Assembly: GCA_035556135.1 (NCBI GenBank) | Contig: DATMFO010000008.1 | Location: forward strand, 20,778-84,777 | Source: ZC4RG30 sp035556135 | GTDB lineage: Bacteria > Pseudomonadota > Gammaproteobacteria > Steroidobacterales > Steroidobacteraceae | Length of the DNA stretch: 64,000 bases | Direction: 5' to 3' | Shown: in pieces, positions 35,601-43,450 of the stretch | Layout: each line of letters starts with the position of its first letter | How positions within the stretch are numbered: the first letter of the stretch is position 1 | The notes under the pieces: generated by a model | What the model was told of the DNA's origin: nothing | Databases searched by the model: none | Seen by the model: the letters and a program-made list of their open reading frames with translations, nothing else | Program-made: the position numbers and the translations under genes

Positions 35601-35743
35601 GAACCGGTGACGATGACCTCCTCCAGTTCCTGGTCCTGTTCCTGCCCGGACCCGTCTTCGGCGGCCGTCGCGACGGCAGGGATCGCCGCGGCGACAAGGC
35701 TCAGGGCGGGGAGGCAGCTACGGCCGGTCTTGCGGTTGTTCAT
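32699..35743 (-). CDS. Large TonB-dependent outer-membrane receptor
   Basis: A 1014-residue receptor. Signal peptide ends IPAVATAA; a TonB-box-like ELEEVIVTGSRLTR follows, then a plug with DRTLVLVNGRRHVGG, PIDLIERVDVLTGGVSAIYG and ADGVSGVVNFITRRDFEG. The barrel ends with LYDRKPSFPGANYPVGFMGRY, and its last strand finishes ARFELGR without the usual terminal Phe or Trp. The length and the N-P-V-x-T-V-x-x-E-D-L-x-x-SGY plug pattern are common in Xanthomonadales and sphingomonads, where such proteins take up plant polymers, peptides or siderophores. No substrate-specific neighbour is present. It converges on metY. Confidence 0.92.
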   Translation of the reverse strand: MNNRKTGRSCLPALSLVAAAIPAVATAAEDGSGQEQDQELEEVIVTGSRLTRAADEMPNPVLTVQAEDLRQSGYTNLTDALVQIPALVASQTRFDNSGARAGIGTAGLNLLDLRNLGTDRTLVLVNGRRHVGGVPGSAAVDLNSIPIDLIERVDVLTGGVSAIYGADGVSGVVNFITRRDFEGLIIRGQGGLSELGDGGNRFFSLTRGDNFADGRANLTLSYEYSADGRVRETGRPRAGDPLRSWSMQRNPGDFPDDPDVYDRIPLNDLRYANTAAGGAFNTDWVLDEETGGFRANFNGTGTPFDQGLLLPSTGLVQGGDSTPVAGYSGDLQAESRRHSANLFSSYQLNDSVRLFAEGKYVNTRTWNQSQPSFDFYTFVSAENPFMPDSMRDAIDEDAAADWGMPAGVLMNRDNFDLGRRQDDATRQTLRSVVGIDGTLGAGGPRYEISYTFGQSRIRNVDVGTRVEERYFAALDAVDEGQFLTGTPSGNVVCRIDLQPAGTAVNEDNINWESFIPSGDGSGVPVTFTPGANSGCMPFNPFGDGVANAASIDFIRLDAVTKTRLSQHVVSATLSGDFYRFFTLPAGDVQWAAGLEYRKEKSRSNPDELIQQELLWGYPLILPDSGSFDVREAFFEVGIPLLRNAPLAHSLDIGGAVRLSDYSTVGKTTTWKVDARWAPVRDLAFRGTWSEAVRAPNIGELFSPVSGTFEFVDDPCDPLYIAEGSEFREVNCTALLTGLGVDPATFNPSSDPEATTNLPGSLAGNPELQEETAKSWTAGFVLRPAALPDLMLSFDWYNVKLKNAVAIATAQELVDLCVDQPTLDNSFCDGIERNAGTGYVEGFMMMPRNVARFTTAGADLTVRYAFAPLPDMGRFEWKLAGGYLDELTFIATPGAEVSDERMDSYAPKYTASTDLTWRRASWAVNYGVNYFSKTRRFSEDQKRANPDIADPRYFNYGAKWVHDVQAAYTVPTNGLEVYLGVNNLYDRKPSFPGANYPVGFMGRYIYGGARFELGR

Positions 35744-35961
35744 GAGGACACCCGTGGATGACGAACCCCCGGGGAAATTGTAGGTATGAGTGCCGGTTCG
35801 GCGGAGGCTGTTTTCGGTCAGGAGTGGCCGGAATTGGGTAAGAATCTTCCGACACGCAAGTCAGGAATGACGGGTTGCCAACCGCCCGGCTTGCACGCTG
35901 AGGAAGTCGCCAGGCCAGGAAATATGCGGCATCCTGCCGGGCCCGGACGCGGAGAAGATTG

Positions 35962-36933
35962 ATGGACCCGACCCCCCACACCATGGCGCAGCCGGCGTCC
36001 ATCCGCAACGTGGCCGTCATCGGCACGGGCGTGATCGGCGCAAGCTGGTGCACCTGTTTTCTGGCGCATGGCTTCAGGGTGACGGCGACCGATCCGGCGC
36101 CCGGCGCCGAACAGCGCCTGCGCGAGCAGGTGGCGCGGCAGTGGCCCGATGCCGTTGCGCTTGGCGCCGCGAGGGGCAGCGATCCCGGCCAGCTGCAGTT
36201 CTGCACCGACGAGCGCGAAGCCGTGGCGCAGTCGGACTTCGTACAGGAGAACGGGCCGGAACGGCTGGAATTCAAGCGCGGGATCTTCGCCATGCTCGAT
36301 GAGGCTGCGCCGGCGCATGCCATCCTCGCCAGCAGCTCATCGGGCATCCCGGCCTCGGAATTCCAGACGGCCTGCAATCGTCCCGGGCGCGTGCTCATCG
36401 GTCATCCCTTCAACCCGCCACACCTGATCCCGCTGGTGGAAGTGGTGGGCGGGCGGCTCACTTCCGCGCAAGCGGTGCGCACGGCCATGGACTTCTACCG
36501 CGCCGCGGGCCGCAAGCCCATCGCCCTGCACAAGGAGCTGAAGGGCTTCGTCACCAACCGGCTGCAGGCAGCGCTGTGGCGCGAGGCCTATGGCCTGGTG
36601 CACGCCGGGGTGGCGACGGTGGAAGACATCGATGCCGCGATTGCGAACGGACCCGGCCTGCGCTGGGGGATCCGCGGTCCGTTTGCCACGCAGTCCCTGT
36701 CGGGCGGCGAGGGAGGGCTGCGCCATCTCCTCGAGCACCTTGGGCCACCGATGGATGACTACTGGCAGGACCTGTTCGCCACGCGTCTTACCGAGGAGGT
36801 AAAGCGCGCCGTGCTCGACAGCGCCGAACAGCAGATGGGTGACTGGGACATGGCATCCGTGGCGCGCGAGCGCGACCGGATGCTCGTGGCCCTGCTGCAG
36901 ATCAAGGCCCGGCAGGCGGGCCAGGGGGATTAA
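35962..36933 (+). CDS. 3-hydroxyacyl-CoA / L-carnitine dehydrogenase-family protein
   Basis: A 323-residue NAD-dependent dehydrogenase. The Rossmann motif GTGVIGASW is at the N-terminus with Asp (TATDPAPGA) to bind NAD ribose. SSSSGIP, GHPFNPPHLIPLVEVVGG, GFVTNRLQAALWREAYGLV and GLRWGIRGPF are typical of the 3-hydroxyacyl-CoA dehydrogenase family, in the subgroup of L-carnitine dehydrogenase and lambda-crystallin. The catalytic His and Glu are in GHPFNPP and VPLVE-like LIPLVE. The start at 35962 follows GGAGAAG. It is followed three bases later by an exported NTF2-fold protein. The exact substrate (carnitine, hydroxyacyl-CoA, gulonate) is not resolved. Confidence 0.88.
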   Translation: MDPTPHTMAQPASIRNVAVIGTGVIGASWCTCFLAHGFRVTATDPAPGAEQRLREQVARQWPDAVALGAARGSDPGQLQFCTDEREAVAQSDFVQENGPERLEFKRGIFAMLDEAAPAHAILASSSSGIPASEFQTACNRPGRVLIGHPFNPPHLIPLVEVVGGRLTSAQAVRTAMDFYRAAGRKPIALHKELKGFVTNRLQAALWREAYGLVHAGVATVEDIDAAIANGPGLRWGIRGPFATQSLSGGEGGLRHLLEHLGPPMDDYWQDLFATRLTEEVKRAVLDSAEQQMGDWDMASVARERDRMLVALLQIKARQAGQGD

Positions 36934-36936
36934 GCC

Positions 36937-37410
36937 ATGCGACGCCGGGCCTGCATCACCGCTTCATTGCTGCTGCTCGCTGCCCACACCACGCTGCTGC
37001 CGGCTGCGGCGCCCGTTGCGGACGCAACCACCCTGCGTGACATCGAGCAGCAGCAGGCGCGTGCGGCCATCGCCGGCGATCGGGCCGCGCTGGAACGCTT
37101 CTTCGCCCCCACGTTCATGCTGGTGAATCCCTCCGGCGTGCGTGTCACCCGCGCAGAACTGCTGGCCGTGCTCACCGGAGGCGGCGCCCCGCCCTACACC
37201 TCGGCCACGTATGAAACCGAGGAGGTGACCGTGCGCGGGGATGTGGCCTACACAGTCGGACTGGAAACGGTGGTATTTGGCGCCAACGTGCAGGGACTGC
37301 AGGGCGCGCAGCCCGGACAGAAGGTGCAGCGGCGGGTCACCCATGTGTGGGAGCGTCAGGGCGGGCAGTGGCGCCTGGTGCTGCGCCACGCGAGCAACGT
37401 GGCGCCCTGA
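36937..37410 (+). CDS. Exported NTF2-fold (DUF4440-like) protein
   Basis: A 157-residue protein with a signal peptide (LLAAHTTLLPAAA) and one NTF2-like domain. The helix TTLRDIEQQQARAAIAGDRAALERFFAPTFMLVNPSGV and the later TYETEEVTVRGDVAYTVGLETVV, RRVTHVWERQGGQWRLVLRHASNV are characteristic of the DUF4440/SnoaL group. Begins three bases after the dehydrogenase and is likely cotranscribed. Function unknown; such proteins may be isomerases or ligand binders. Confidence 0.82.
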   Translation: MRRRACITASLLLLAAHTTLLPAAAPVADATTLRDIEQQQARAAIAGDRAALERFFAPTFMLVNPSGVRVTRAELLAVLTGGGAPPYTSATYETEEVTVRGDVAYTVGLETVVFGANVQGLQGAQPGQKVQRRVTHVWERQGGQWRLVLRHASNVAP

Positions 37411-37417
37411 CGGCGCC

Positions 37418-37897
37418 TCACAGCCCCAGCGCCGACAGGCCCGGATGGTCATCCGGACGCCTGCCGGCCGACCAGCGGAACTTGCGCTCCGGCTCGGTGA
37501 TCGGCAGGTCATTGATGCTGGCAATGCGGCGTTTCATGTAGCCGCCCTCGTCGAACTCCCAGTTCTCGTTGCCGTAGGAACGGAACCACTGCCCGGAGTC
37601 GTCGTGCCATTCGTAGGCGAAACGCACCGCGATTCGGTTGCCGCGGAAGGCCCAGAGTTCCTTCACCAGGCGATAGTCGAGTTCGCGGCTCCACTTGCGG
37701 GTGAGGAATTCCTCGATCGCCTTGCGGCCGGCGAGAAACTCGGCGCGATTGCGCCACACGCTGTCGGGTGTGTAGGCCAGCGCGACGCGGCGCGGATCGC
37801 GGGAGTTCCAGGCATCCTCGGCCGTGCGAACTTTTCGCGTAGCGTCTTCCTCGTCGAAGGGCGGCAGGGGCGGACGTGGTTCCTCTGCGTGAGTCAT
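37418..37897 (-). CDS. DUF1348 family NTF2-fold protein
   Basis: A 159-residue cytosolic protein matching the DUF1348 family: WNSRDPRRVALAYTPDSVWRNR, then EFLTRKWSRELDYRLVKELWAFRGNRIAVRFAYEWHDDSGQWFRSYGNENWEFDE and GYMKRRIASINDLPI. These are small alpha-plus-beta NTF2-like proteins of unknown role, often near oxidative-stress or redox genes. It converges with the exported NTF2-fold gene, seven bases apart. Confidence 0.88.
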   Translation of the reverse strand: MTHAEEPRPPLPPFDEEDATRKVRTAEDAWNSRDPRRVALAYTPDSVWRNRAEFLAGRKAIEEFLTRKWSRELDYRLVKELWAFRGNRIAVRFAYEWHDDSGQWFRSYGNENWEFDEGGYMKRRIASINDLPITEPERKFRWSAGRRPDDHPGLSALGL

Positions 37898-37986
37898 GAA
37901 GCGCTCCTATCGGCGGATTCCTACAGGCATTGCATCGGCGGGACTACGGTGGTCAACGACGCCCGTACCTACACTGCACCAGTCAT

Positions 37987-38049
37987 AACTTTGTCCAAAC
38001 CAAAGTTGCCGGAGCCCTCTCGGACAGGATGAGGGCTCCGGAAATTTTT
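37987..38049. terminator. Two tandem hairpins with a rightward T-tract
   Basis: Hairpin 1: AACTTTG (37987-37993) with CAAAGTT (38001-38007). Hairpin 2: an 11-base GC-rich stem (38009-38019 with 38031-38041) followed by AAATTTTT on the + strand and, reading leftward, by the weaker CAACTTTGG. It ends the MBL/DUF1552 operon in the leftward direction, but its stronger orientation is rightward, where no gene lies before it. Confidence 0.7.
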
Positions 38050-38065
38050 CCCTCGCCCGACTCGC

Positions 38066-39034
38066 CTAGACGATGGAGTGGGAGAGCTTGTTGTAGTGCG
38101 CCCACATGCTCTTGTGGGCATCGTATAGAGCCTTGTCGGGATCGGCCCAGGTGCGGGGCAGGTCACTGAGCAGGTTGGCGCGCTGCATGTCTTCGGTGGT
38201 GAACCCCTTGCGCATGGCCTCGGACACGCGCTCGAACATCCCCTTCAGCGCCTCGGTCTCGGTGCCCACCTCGGCGCGCGAGATCACCCCGCCCGTGGAG
38301 GCCACGATTTTCGTCTGCGCATCGCCCCTGGCGAGCAGGGCCTCCTGCGAATCGACGCGGCCACCGACCCAGCCGCCCTCGAACCAGCAGATCAGCGGAT
38401 CGGAGACCGGCGCCACCGAATCACCCACCGCCAGCACGTTGGAATCCCTGAACCAGACGTACAGGTCGCCGTCGGTATGCGGCTGCTGCAGGTAACCGTA
38501 TTCGATGTGCTCGCCGCCGAAGGTGAACTCCTTGCTGCCGAGGTAGAACACCTCGGTGGGCACAGCGACCTTCTCGCGCGCGGGAAGATAGCGGTCTTCG
38601 CCTGGCACATATTGGCGCGCGCGCATGCGCTGTGCGGCCTTGGCATGGGCGATCACCTTCGCGCCGCCAGTGGCGAACACGTCGTTGCCGCCGGTGACCG
38701 CCTCGTGCCAGTGCGTGTTGATCACGGTGGTAACGGGGGTGTCGCCAGCAAAGCGCTTCAGCTCGGCCTGCAATGCAGCGGTGGCACCGGCGGCACCGGT
38801 GTCGACCAGCAGCACCCCTGCATCGCTGCGCAGCGCCAGCACGTTGCCGCCCGCGCCACTTACCAGCAGCAGGCGATCTGCCAGCGGCGTGGCCTTTGGC
38901 GTGTACTTCACCGCCTTCGCCGCCCCACCCCGGCCGGCACCCTGCGTGGCGCAGCCCATCACCGACAGGCCGGCGGCAGCACCCAGCGTCAGCCGCAGCG
39001 CATCGCGGCGGTTCAGGTCACGACCCACGCTCAC
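38066..39034 (-). CDS. MBL-fold hydrolase-like protein with degraded zinc site
   Basis: A 322-residue exported protein with a Tat-like start (NRRDALRLTLGAAAGLSVMGC), possibly lipidated. The metallo-beta-lactamase fold is clear from LLLVSGAGGNVLALRSDAGVLLVDTG and QQPHTDGDLYVWFRDSNVLAVGDS. The first metal motif H-x-H-x-D-H reads HWHEAV, so Asp and the third His are lost, and the late G-H-G motif reads STG. Zinc catalysis is thus doubtful. It overlaps the DUF1552 gene by four bases (ATGA). It may now bind rather than cut a ligand, or work with few metal ligands. Confidence 0.85.
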   Translation of the reverse strand: MSVGRDLNRRDALRLTLGAAAGLSVMGCATQGAGRGGAAKAVKYTPKATPLADRLLLVSGAGGNVLALRSDAGVLLVDTGAAGATAALQAELKRFAGDTPVTTVINTHWHEAVTGGNDVFATGGAKVIAHAKAAQRMRARQYVPGEDRYLPAREKVAVPTEVFYLGSKEFTFGGEHIEYGYLQQPHTDGDLYVWFRDSNVLAVGDSVAPVSDPLICWFEGGWVGGRVDSQEALLARGDAQTKIVASTGGVISRAEVGTETEALKGMFERVSEAMRKGFTTEDMQRANLLSDLPRTWADPDKALYDAHKSMWAHYNKLSHSIV

Positions 39035-40365
39035 ACTCCCGCGATGTAGCCGGTGCTGTCGCCGAGTTTCTCGCGCGGGATGCCCAGCTTGTTGAGCACC
39101 GTGAGGTGCAGGTTGGCGATGGGCGTCTTCTCGGGCGGCACGATGTGCCGGCCGCCCTTGAGCTTGCCGTTGCCGCCGCCCACCAGGATCACCGGCAGCG
39201 GGTAGTTGTTGTGCCGGTCGCTGTTGCTCATGTTCGAGCCGTACATGAAGATCGAATGATCGAGCAGCGTGCCATCGCCATCGGGCGTGGCGGCCATCTT
39301 GTCGAGGAATTTCGCGAACTGCTCCATGTGCCAGGTCTGCACGCGGGTGAGCTTCTCCAGCCGGTCGCGGTCATTGGCATGGTGCGAGAGCGGGTGGAAG
39401 GAATCCGGCACGTTGATGAACGGATAATTCCGGTTCGTCCCCTCGGCCACCATGATGTAGGAGACCACGCGCGTGAGGTTGGCCTGGTAGGCCAGCGCGA
39501 TCAGGTCGAACATCATCTTCACCTGCTCGTCGAAGGCATCCAGCTGCCCCACCGGCGCATTCGGCAGCTTCACGCTGGAAAGATCGCGTGCCTTGGCCTT
39601 TTCCAGCCGCCGCTCGATCTCGCGCACGGTCTCCAGGTAGCTGTCGAGAACACGCTTGTCTTCCGGACCCACCTCCGCGCGCAGCGACCTGGTGCGCTCT
39701 GCGATCAGGTCGAGGATGCTGGTGGTCTGGCGCGAGATCAGCGCACGCTCGGCGTCGGTGTCACCCTCGCCAAAGAGCTGCAGGAACACCTTGCGCGGGT
39801 TGAACTCCATCGGCAGCGGCGTGTGCGCATCGCGGAACGACAGCGTGGTGCTGTAGAAGCCGCCGCCGGCGGCGGACTGGATGGTGGTTTCGGCCGCCAC
39901 CTCCAGTGAGGGCAGCGCTGTTTCCTGGCCGATGGCCCCTGCGATCACCTGGTCGAGCGTGATGGCCATGTTCGCGCCCGGCGTGCCGCCCGGCGGCCGC
40001 GTCGAGGACAACCATGTGGCCGGATTCAGCGTATGCACCGAGCCCGCGCTGGCCGCGTTCTCCAGGTTGGCGAAGGACAGCAGCTGCTGCTTGTGCTTCT
40101 CCAGCGGCTTCATGATGCGGTTCAGCGTGAAGTTCGCGCCCTCGCCTGACGGCGTCCAGGCGTCGACTTCCTTGCCGTAGGGCGTGTTGTCCATGATGGC
40201 GCCGTGCGGGATGTAGAAGAACCCGACGCGCGGCCTGGGTACCGCGGCGGTCTTCTCCATGGCCGTGGCCGCGGGAATCATCGCGTCCAGCAGCGGCAGG
40301 GCCAGTGACACACCCATGCCCTTCAGCGTGGCACGGCGGGATATGTGCTTCTTGGTGAGGAACAT
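39031..40365 (-). CDS. DUF1552 family protein, Tat-exported
   Basis: A 444-residue protein with a Tat signal (ISRRATLKGMGVSLALPLLDAM). The body has FFYIPHGAIMDNTPYGKEVDAWTP and a Ser/Thr-rich LSFANLENAASAG, with FHPLSHHANDR and LDHSIFMYGSNMSNSDRHNNYPLPVILVGGG near the end, which is the DUF1552 pattern (alkaline-phosphatase or sulfatase-like fold is suspected). It is placed between the DUF1592 cytochrome and the MBL-like gene, as in many myxobacterial, planctomycete and gammaproteobacterial genomes. Role unknown; the conserved pairing indicates joint action in the periplasm. Confidence 0.9.
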   Translation of the reverse strand: MFLTKKHISRRATLKGMGVSLALPLLDAMIPAATAMEKTAAVPRPRVGFFYIPHGAIMDNTPYGKEVDAWTPSGEGANFTLNRIMKPLEKHKQQLLSFANLENAASAGSVHTLNPATWLSSTRPPGGTPGANMAITLDQVIAGAIGQETALPSLEVAAETTIQSAAGGGFYSTTLSFRDAHTPLPMEFNPRKVFLQLFGEGDTDAERALISRQTTSILDLIAERTRSLRAEVGPEDKRVLDSYLETVREIERRLEKAKARDLSSVKLPNAPVGQLDAFDEQVKMMFDLIALAYQANLTRVVSYIMVAEGTNRNYPFINVPDSFHPLSHHANDRDRLEKLTRVQTWHMEQFAKFLDKMAATPDGDGTLLDHSIFMYGSNMSNSDRHNNYPLPVILVGGGNGKLKGGRHIVPPEKTPIANLHLTVLNKLGIPREKLGDSTGYIAGV

Positions 40366-40375
40366 CGCTTGACTC

Positions 40376-42769
40376 CTACTGTGCCGGGTGGAGCTGCGCC
40401 ACCGTGGTCTTCACGTCTGGATGCGGCGGGCCCTGCAGGCGGAAGGCATCGGAATTGGCCACGGCCTGCACCAGGTCGAAGAAGCGGTATTTGCCCGGCG
40501 CCGTGTCGCGCACGATCTGCCGCACCTGCGGCATGTCCTGCGCCTCCACCTCACGGCCGACGGCATACATCAAGAGCTTCTGCGTCAGCGACCAGGCGAA
40601 CTGCTCGGGACGGCGCGCCAGGGCCTCACGCAGTTCCACCACCCCGTTGATCCGCGTGCCATCGGCCAGCACGCTGCTGGAGTCCACCGGCTGACGCGAG
40701 TCGGCCTCGCGCGTGCGCCAGACGCCGATGGCATCGAAGTTCTCCATCGCCAGGCCCAGTGGATCGATCACGCCATGGCACTGGTTGCAGCTTTGCACGG
40801 AACGGTGCACCTCGAGGCGCTTGCGCAGCGTGGTGGCCTGCTCGCCTTCCTTGGGCGTGAGGTTGGTCTCCACGCCCGGCGGCGGTGGCGTCGGCGGCGT
40901 GCCGATGAGCCGCTCCAGTATCCACGCGCCACGCAGCACCGGCGAAGTGCGGTCGGCATAGGAAGTGCGCAGCAGCACGGCCGCCTTGCCCAGCACGCCG
41001 AAGCGGGTCGGGTCGGTGAGCTGCACGCGGCGGAACTGCTCGCCGTTGATGCCGCGGATGCCGTAGTGCGAGGCCAGCCGCTGGTTGAGGAAGGTGTAGT
41101 CCGCATCCAGCAGGTCGAGCACGCTCCTGTTCTGCAGCAGCACCTCGCTGAGGAACAGGCGGATCTCGGTGCTGAAGTCGCTGCGCAGGCCCTCGTTGAA
41201 ACTGCGGAAGATGGTGGTGTCGGGATCCACCGCCTTCAGGTCATCGACGTTGAGCCAGCGCATCGCGAAGCCGTCGACCAGCGCCATCGCGCGCTTGTCG
41301 CCCAGCATGCGCAGCACCTGCTGCTGGTACACCATGCGGTCGCTGAGCTTGCCTTCCACCGCCAGCTTGCGCAGCTCCTCGTCGGGAACGTCGCTCCACA
41401 GGAAGAACGCCAGGCGCGAGGCCAGCTCGAGGCCTGACAGCGGGTACGGTGCGTGGCCGTCGCCGCGCGGCGCAATCACGCGGTAGAGGAAGTCGGGACT
41501 GGAGATCGCGCCCATCACGATCTCCTGCACGCCGCCGTCGAAGTGGCCGATTTCCTTGCGGCCGGATTCATAGAAGCTCATCAGCCGGGCCACGTCGGCC
41601 TCGGTGGCAGGCCGTCGATAGGCACGCGTGGCCAGCTCGCGCGCGATGCGCGTGGCGCAGGCCTTTTCCTCATCCGGCTTCGCGGGATGACAGACGAAGA
41701 TGCGGTCACGGCTGGGCGAGTGGCTCAGCGAAACCTCGCCGAACGGGCCCGCGATCTCCACATTAGGCGCAATGCCGCCACCACCGCGGCCGCCACCACC
41801 ACCGAATCCACCGCCGATGGTGTCATCTGAGAGCACGCGCGCCCGCTCCACCGAGGTGACGATGACCTGGTGCGAGCCCGAAGTGGCGCGGAAGGGAATG
41901 TTCTGGAAGCGCGCCATTACCTTGTCGCGGCCCAGCTGCGCTTCGCGGTCGACCAGGCCCAGGTCTTCCTTGCCGCCGAGGTCGCCCCGGAAAACCTCCT
42001 TGCCATCCACCAGCACGACGATGGTGCGGCGGAACATGGAGGCATTCGGATACAGGCCACCGGTGAGATCGTTGACGATGCTCAGCCTGTATTCGCCGTC
42101 GGCCGGGAAGAAATGCGTGATCTTCGTGCCGCCCGCGCTGCCCAGCGGCATCTCGCCGCCTTCGGACTGCGCGGAGGTATAGAGCGTCTTGCTCAGCGTG
42201 GCCTGCGGATTGCCCACGGCGCGCCTGGCGATGAAACGCGCGGCGCCGATGTACTGGTCGAGGAACGAGGGCGAGACGGTGAGCACTGCCGCGATGTTGT
42301 CGAAGCCCTCCATCTCGATCTCGGGCGGAAGCAGGTCTTCCACCTTGATCTCCACGCCCAGCAGCGTGCGCACGGCATGGGCGTATTCGGTGCGGTTGAG
42401 GCGCTGCGCGGTGACGTAGCCGGCGCGCGGGGTCTCGCGGCGTGCGTCGAGGCCGGTCTCCAGCCAGTTGATGATGCCGTCGAGCTCTGCCTGCGAGGGC
42501 TGCTTGTTGCCCGGCGGCGGCATCAGGTGGCCGCGCAGCTTCCTGGCCACGGCCTCCCATGTCTTGATGTCGTTGGGCACGTCGGTGGGGGCGTAGGTGT
42601 CGAAAGCCACGCCGCCAGCCCAGTCGGTGGAGTTATGGCAGTCGCCGCAGAAGGTGTTGATCGCAGTAAAATGGGAGCCGGCAGCCGGTTCCGCGCCCTG
42701 GGCCAGGGCGGGCCCCAGGGCCACCGCAGCCAGGACCGCACACAAGAAACGCTTTGGCACGATCTCCAT
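40376..42769 (-). CDS. DUF1592-type periplasmic cytochrome-like protein
   Basis: A 797-residue exported protein with domains in the order DUF1587, DUF1595, DUF1592, DUF1588, DUF1585. Two heme c motifs are visible: CGDCH near the N-terminus (NTFCGDCHNSTDW) and CNQCH near the C-terminus (SCNQCHGVIDPLGLAMENFD). A Gly-rich loop (GGGFGGGGGRGGGG) lies mid-protein. The signal peptide is LAAVALGPALAQG. The start is uncertain: ATG 42769 is very close to an AAGGGG site; GTG 42760 has better spacing; GTG 42787 is also in frame. The protein may oxidise a substrate passed to the DUF1552 partner 10 bases downstream. Confidence 0.88.
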   Translation of the reverse strand: MEIVPKRFLCAVLAAVALGPALAQGAEPAAGSHFTAINTFCGDCHNSTDWAGGVAFDTYAPTDVPNDIKTWEAVARKLRGHLMPPPGNKQPSQAELDGIINWLETGLDARRETPRAGYVTAQRLNRTEYAHAVRTLLGVEIKVEDLLPPEIEMEGFDNIAAVLTVSPSFLDQYIGAARFIARRAVGNPQATLSKTLYTSAQSEGGEMPLGSAGGTKITHFFPADGEYRLSIVNDLTGGLYPNASMFRRTIVVLVDGKEVFRGDLGGKEDLGLVDREAQLGRDKVMARFQNIPFRATSGSHQVIVTSVERARVLSDDTIGGGFGGGGGRGGGGIAPNVEIAGPFGEVSLSHSPSRDRIFVCHPAKPDEEKACATRIARELATRAYRRPATEADVARLMSFYESGRKEIGHFDGGVQEIVMGAISSPDFLYRVIAPRGDGHAPYPLSGLELASRLAFFLWSDVPDEELRKLAVEGKLSDRMVYQQQVLRMLGDKRAMALVDGFAMRWLNVDDLKAVDPDTTIFRSFNEGLRSDFSTEIRLFLSEVLLQNRSVLDLLDADYTFLNQRLASHYGIRGINGEQFRRVQLTDPTRFGVLGKAAVLLRTSYADRTSPVLRGAWILERLIGTPPTPPPPGVETNLTPKEGEQATTLRKRLEVHRSVQSCNQCHGVIDPLGLAMENFDAIGVWRTREADSRQPVDSSSVLADGTRINGVVELREALARRPEQFAWSLTQKLLMYAVGREVEAQDMPQVRQIVRDTAPGKYRFFDLVQAVANSDAFRLQGPPHPDVKTTVAQLHPAQ

Positions 42770-42857
42770 ACCCCTTGGATCAACCACCGTCCGGCCCGTT
42801 CCCGTTGATTTTAGTCGGGCTCTGTCCAGTTGGACTGCCCAAACTGCAACAGTTCCC

Positions 42858-42863
42858 TATAAT
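42858..42863 (+). promoter_or_regulatory. Perfect -10 hexamer before the cytochrome c5-like gene
   Basis: TATAAT at 42858-42863, 41 bases before the GTG start. The nearest -35-like TTGGAC (42830-42835) is 22 bases away, too far, so the promoter may rely on the -10 or on an activator. AACTG CAA CAGTT just upstream is a small inverted repeat. Confidence 0.5.
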
Positions 42864-42903
42864 TCCGGGGTTTGACCTGCCCCAACTGAGCGGACTTCCC
42901 CAC

Positions 42904-43428
42904 GTGAGCAAGCAAGATACCCATTTCTTCAATGTTTTCAGCGTCGTTCTCGGCCTGCTGGTCGCCTTTGCGATCCTGGTCTTTGCGCTGGCCCGCCATG
43001 TGGGCAAGGAGCAGAACGCCGCCGTGATGCAGGACCCGCTGCTGCAGCAGACCGTGGCTGACCGCGTGGGGGGCGGCGCGCGGGTGGCCGTGGCAGGGCA
43101 GGACAATGCCGCGCTGAAGATCGCGCCGGTGTCGCAGACGCCCACGTCGACTGCGGCCGTGGTGCTGGAAAACGGCGAACAGGTCTACAAGGCGGCCTGC
43201 ACGGCTTGCCATTCGCCGGCGGTGGCCCCGGCCCTGGGCGCGCCTCCCCTGGGTGACGCCGCTGCCTGGGGGCCGCGTGTGGCGAAGGGCAAGGCTACGC
43301 TATACGAACACGCCCTGCATGGCTTCAAGGACAAGAGCCCGGGCGGCATGCCGGCGAAGGGTGGCCGCACCGACCTGAGCGACGATCTGGTCAAGCAGGC
43401 CGTCGACCACATGCTCTCGCAGCTGTAA
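42904..43428 (+). CDS. Membrane-anchored cytochrome c5-type protein
   Basis: A 174-residue protein with an uncleaved N-terminal membrane helix (FFNVFSVVLGLLVAFAILVFAL) and a C-terminal cytochrome c domain of the c5 class. The heme motif is CTACH in YKAACTACHSPAVAPALGAPP; a Met in GGMPAKGG could be the sixth ligand. It likely carries electrons between bc1 and a terminal oxidase. The GTG at 42904 is chosen since earlier in-frame codons lie in the promoter. It diverges from the DUF1592 gene. Confidence 0.88.
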   Translation: MSKQDTHFFNVFSVVLGLLVAFAILVFALARHVGKEQNAAVMQDPLLQQTVADRVGGGARVAVAGQDNAALKIAPVSQTPTSTAAVVLENGEQVYKAACTACHSPAVAPALGAPPLGDAAAWGPRVAKGKATLYEHALHGFKDKSPGGMPAKGGRTDLSDDLVKQAVDHMLSQL

Positions 43429-43450
43429 CAGCTCGCGGGCAGCTCACCTT

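Noticed and set aside
41761..41820. GGC/GCC-type repeat in the DUF1592 gene as a possible microsatellite or CRISPR-like repeat
   Set aside because: It encodes the Gly-rich loop of the protein; units are codons, not spaced repeats. No CRISPR array is seen anywhere in the window.
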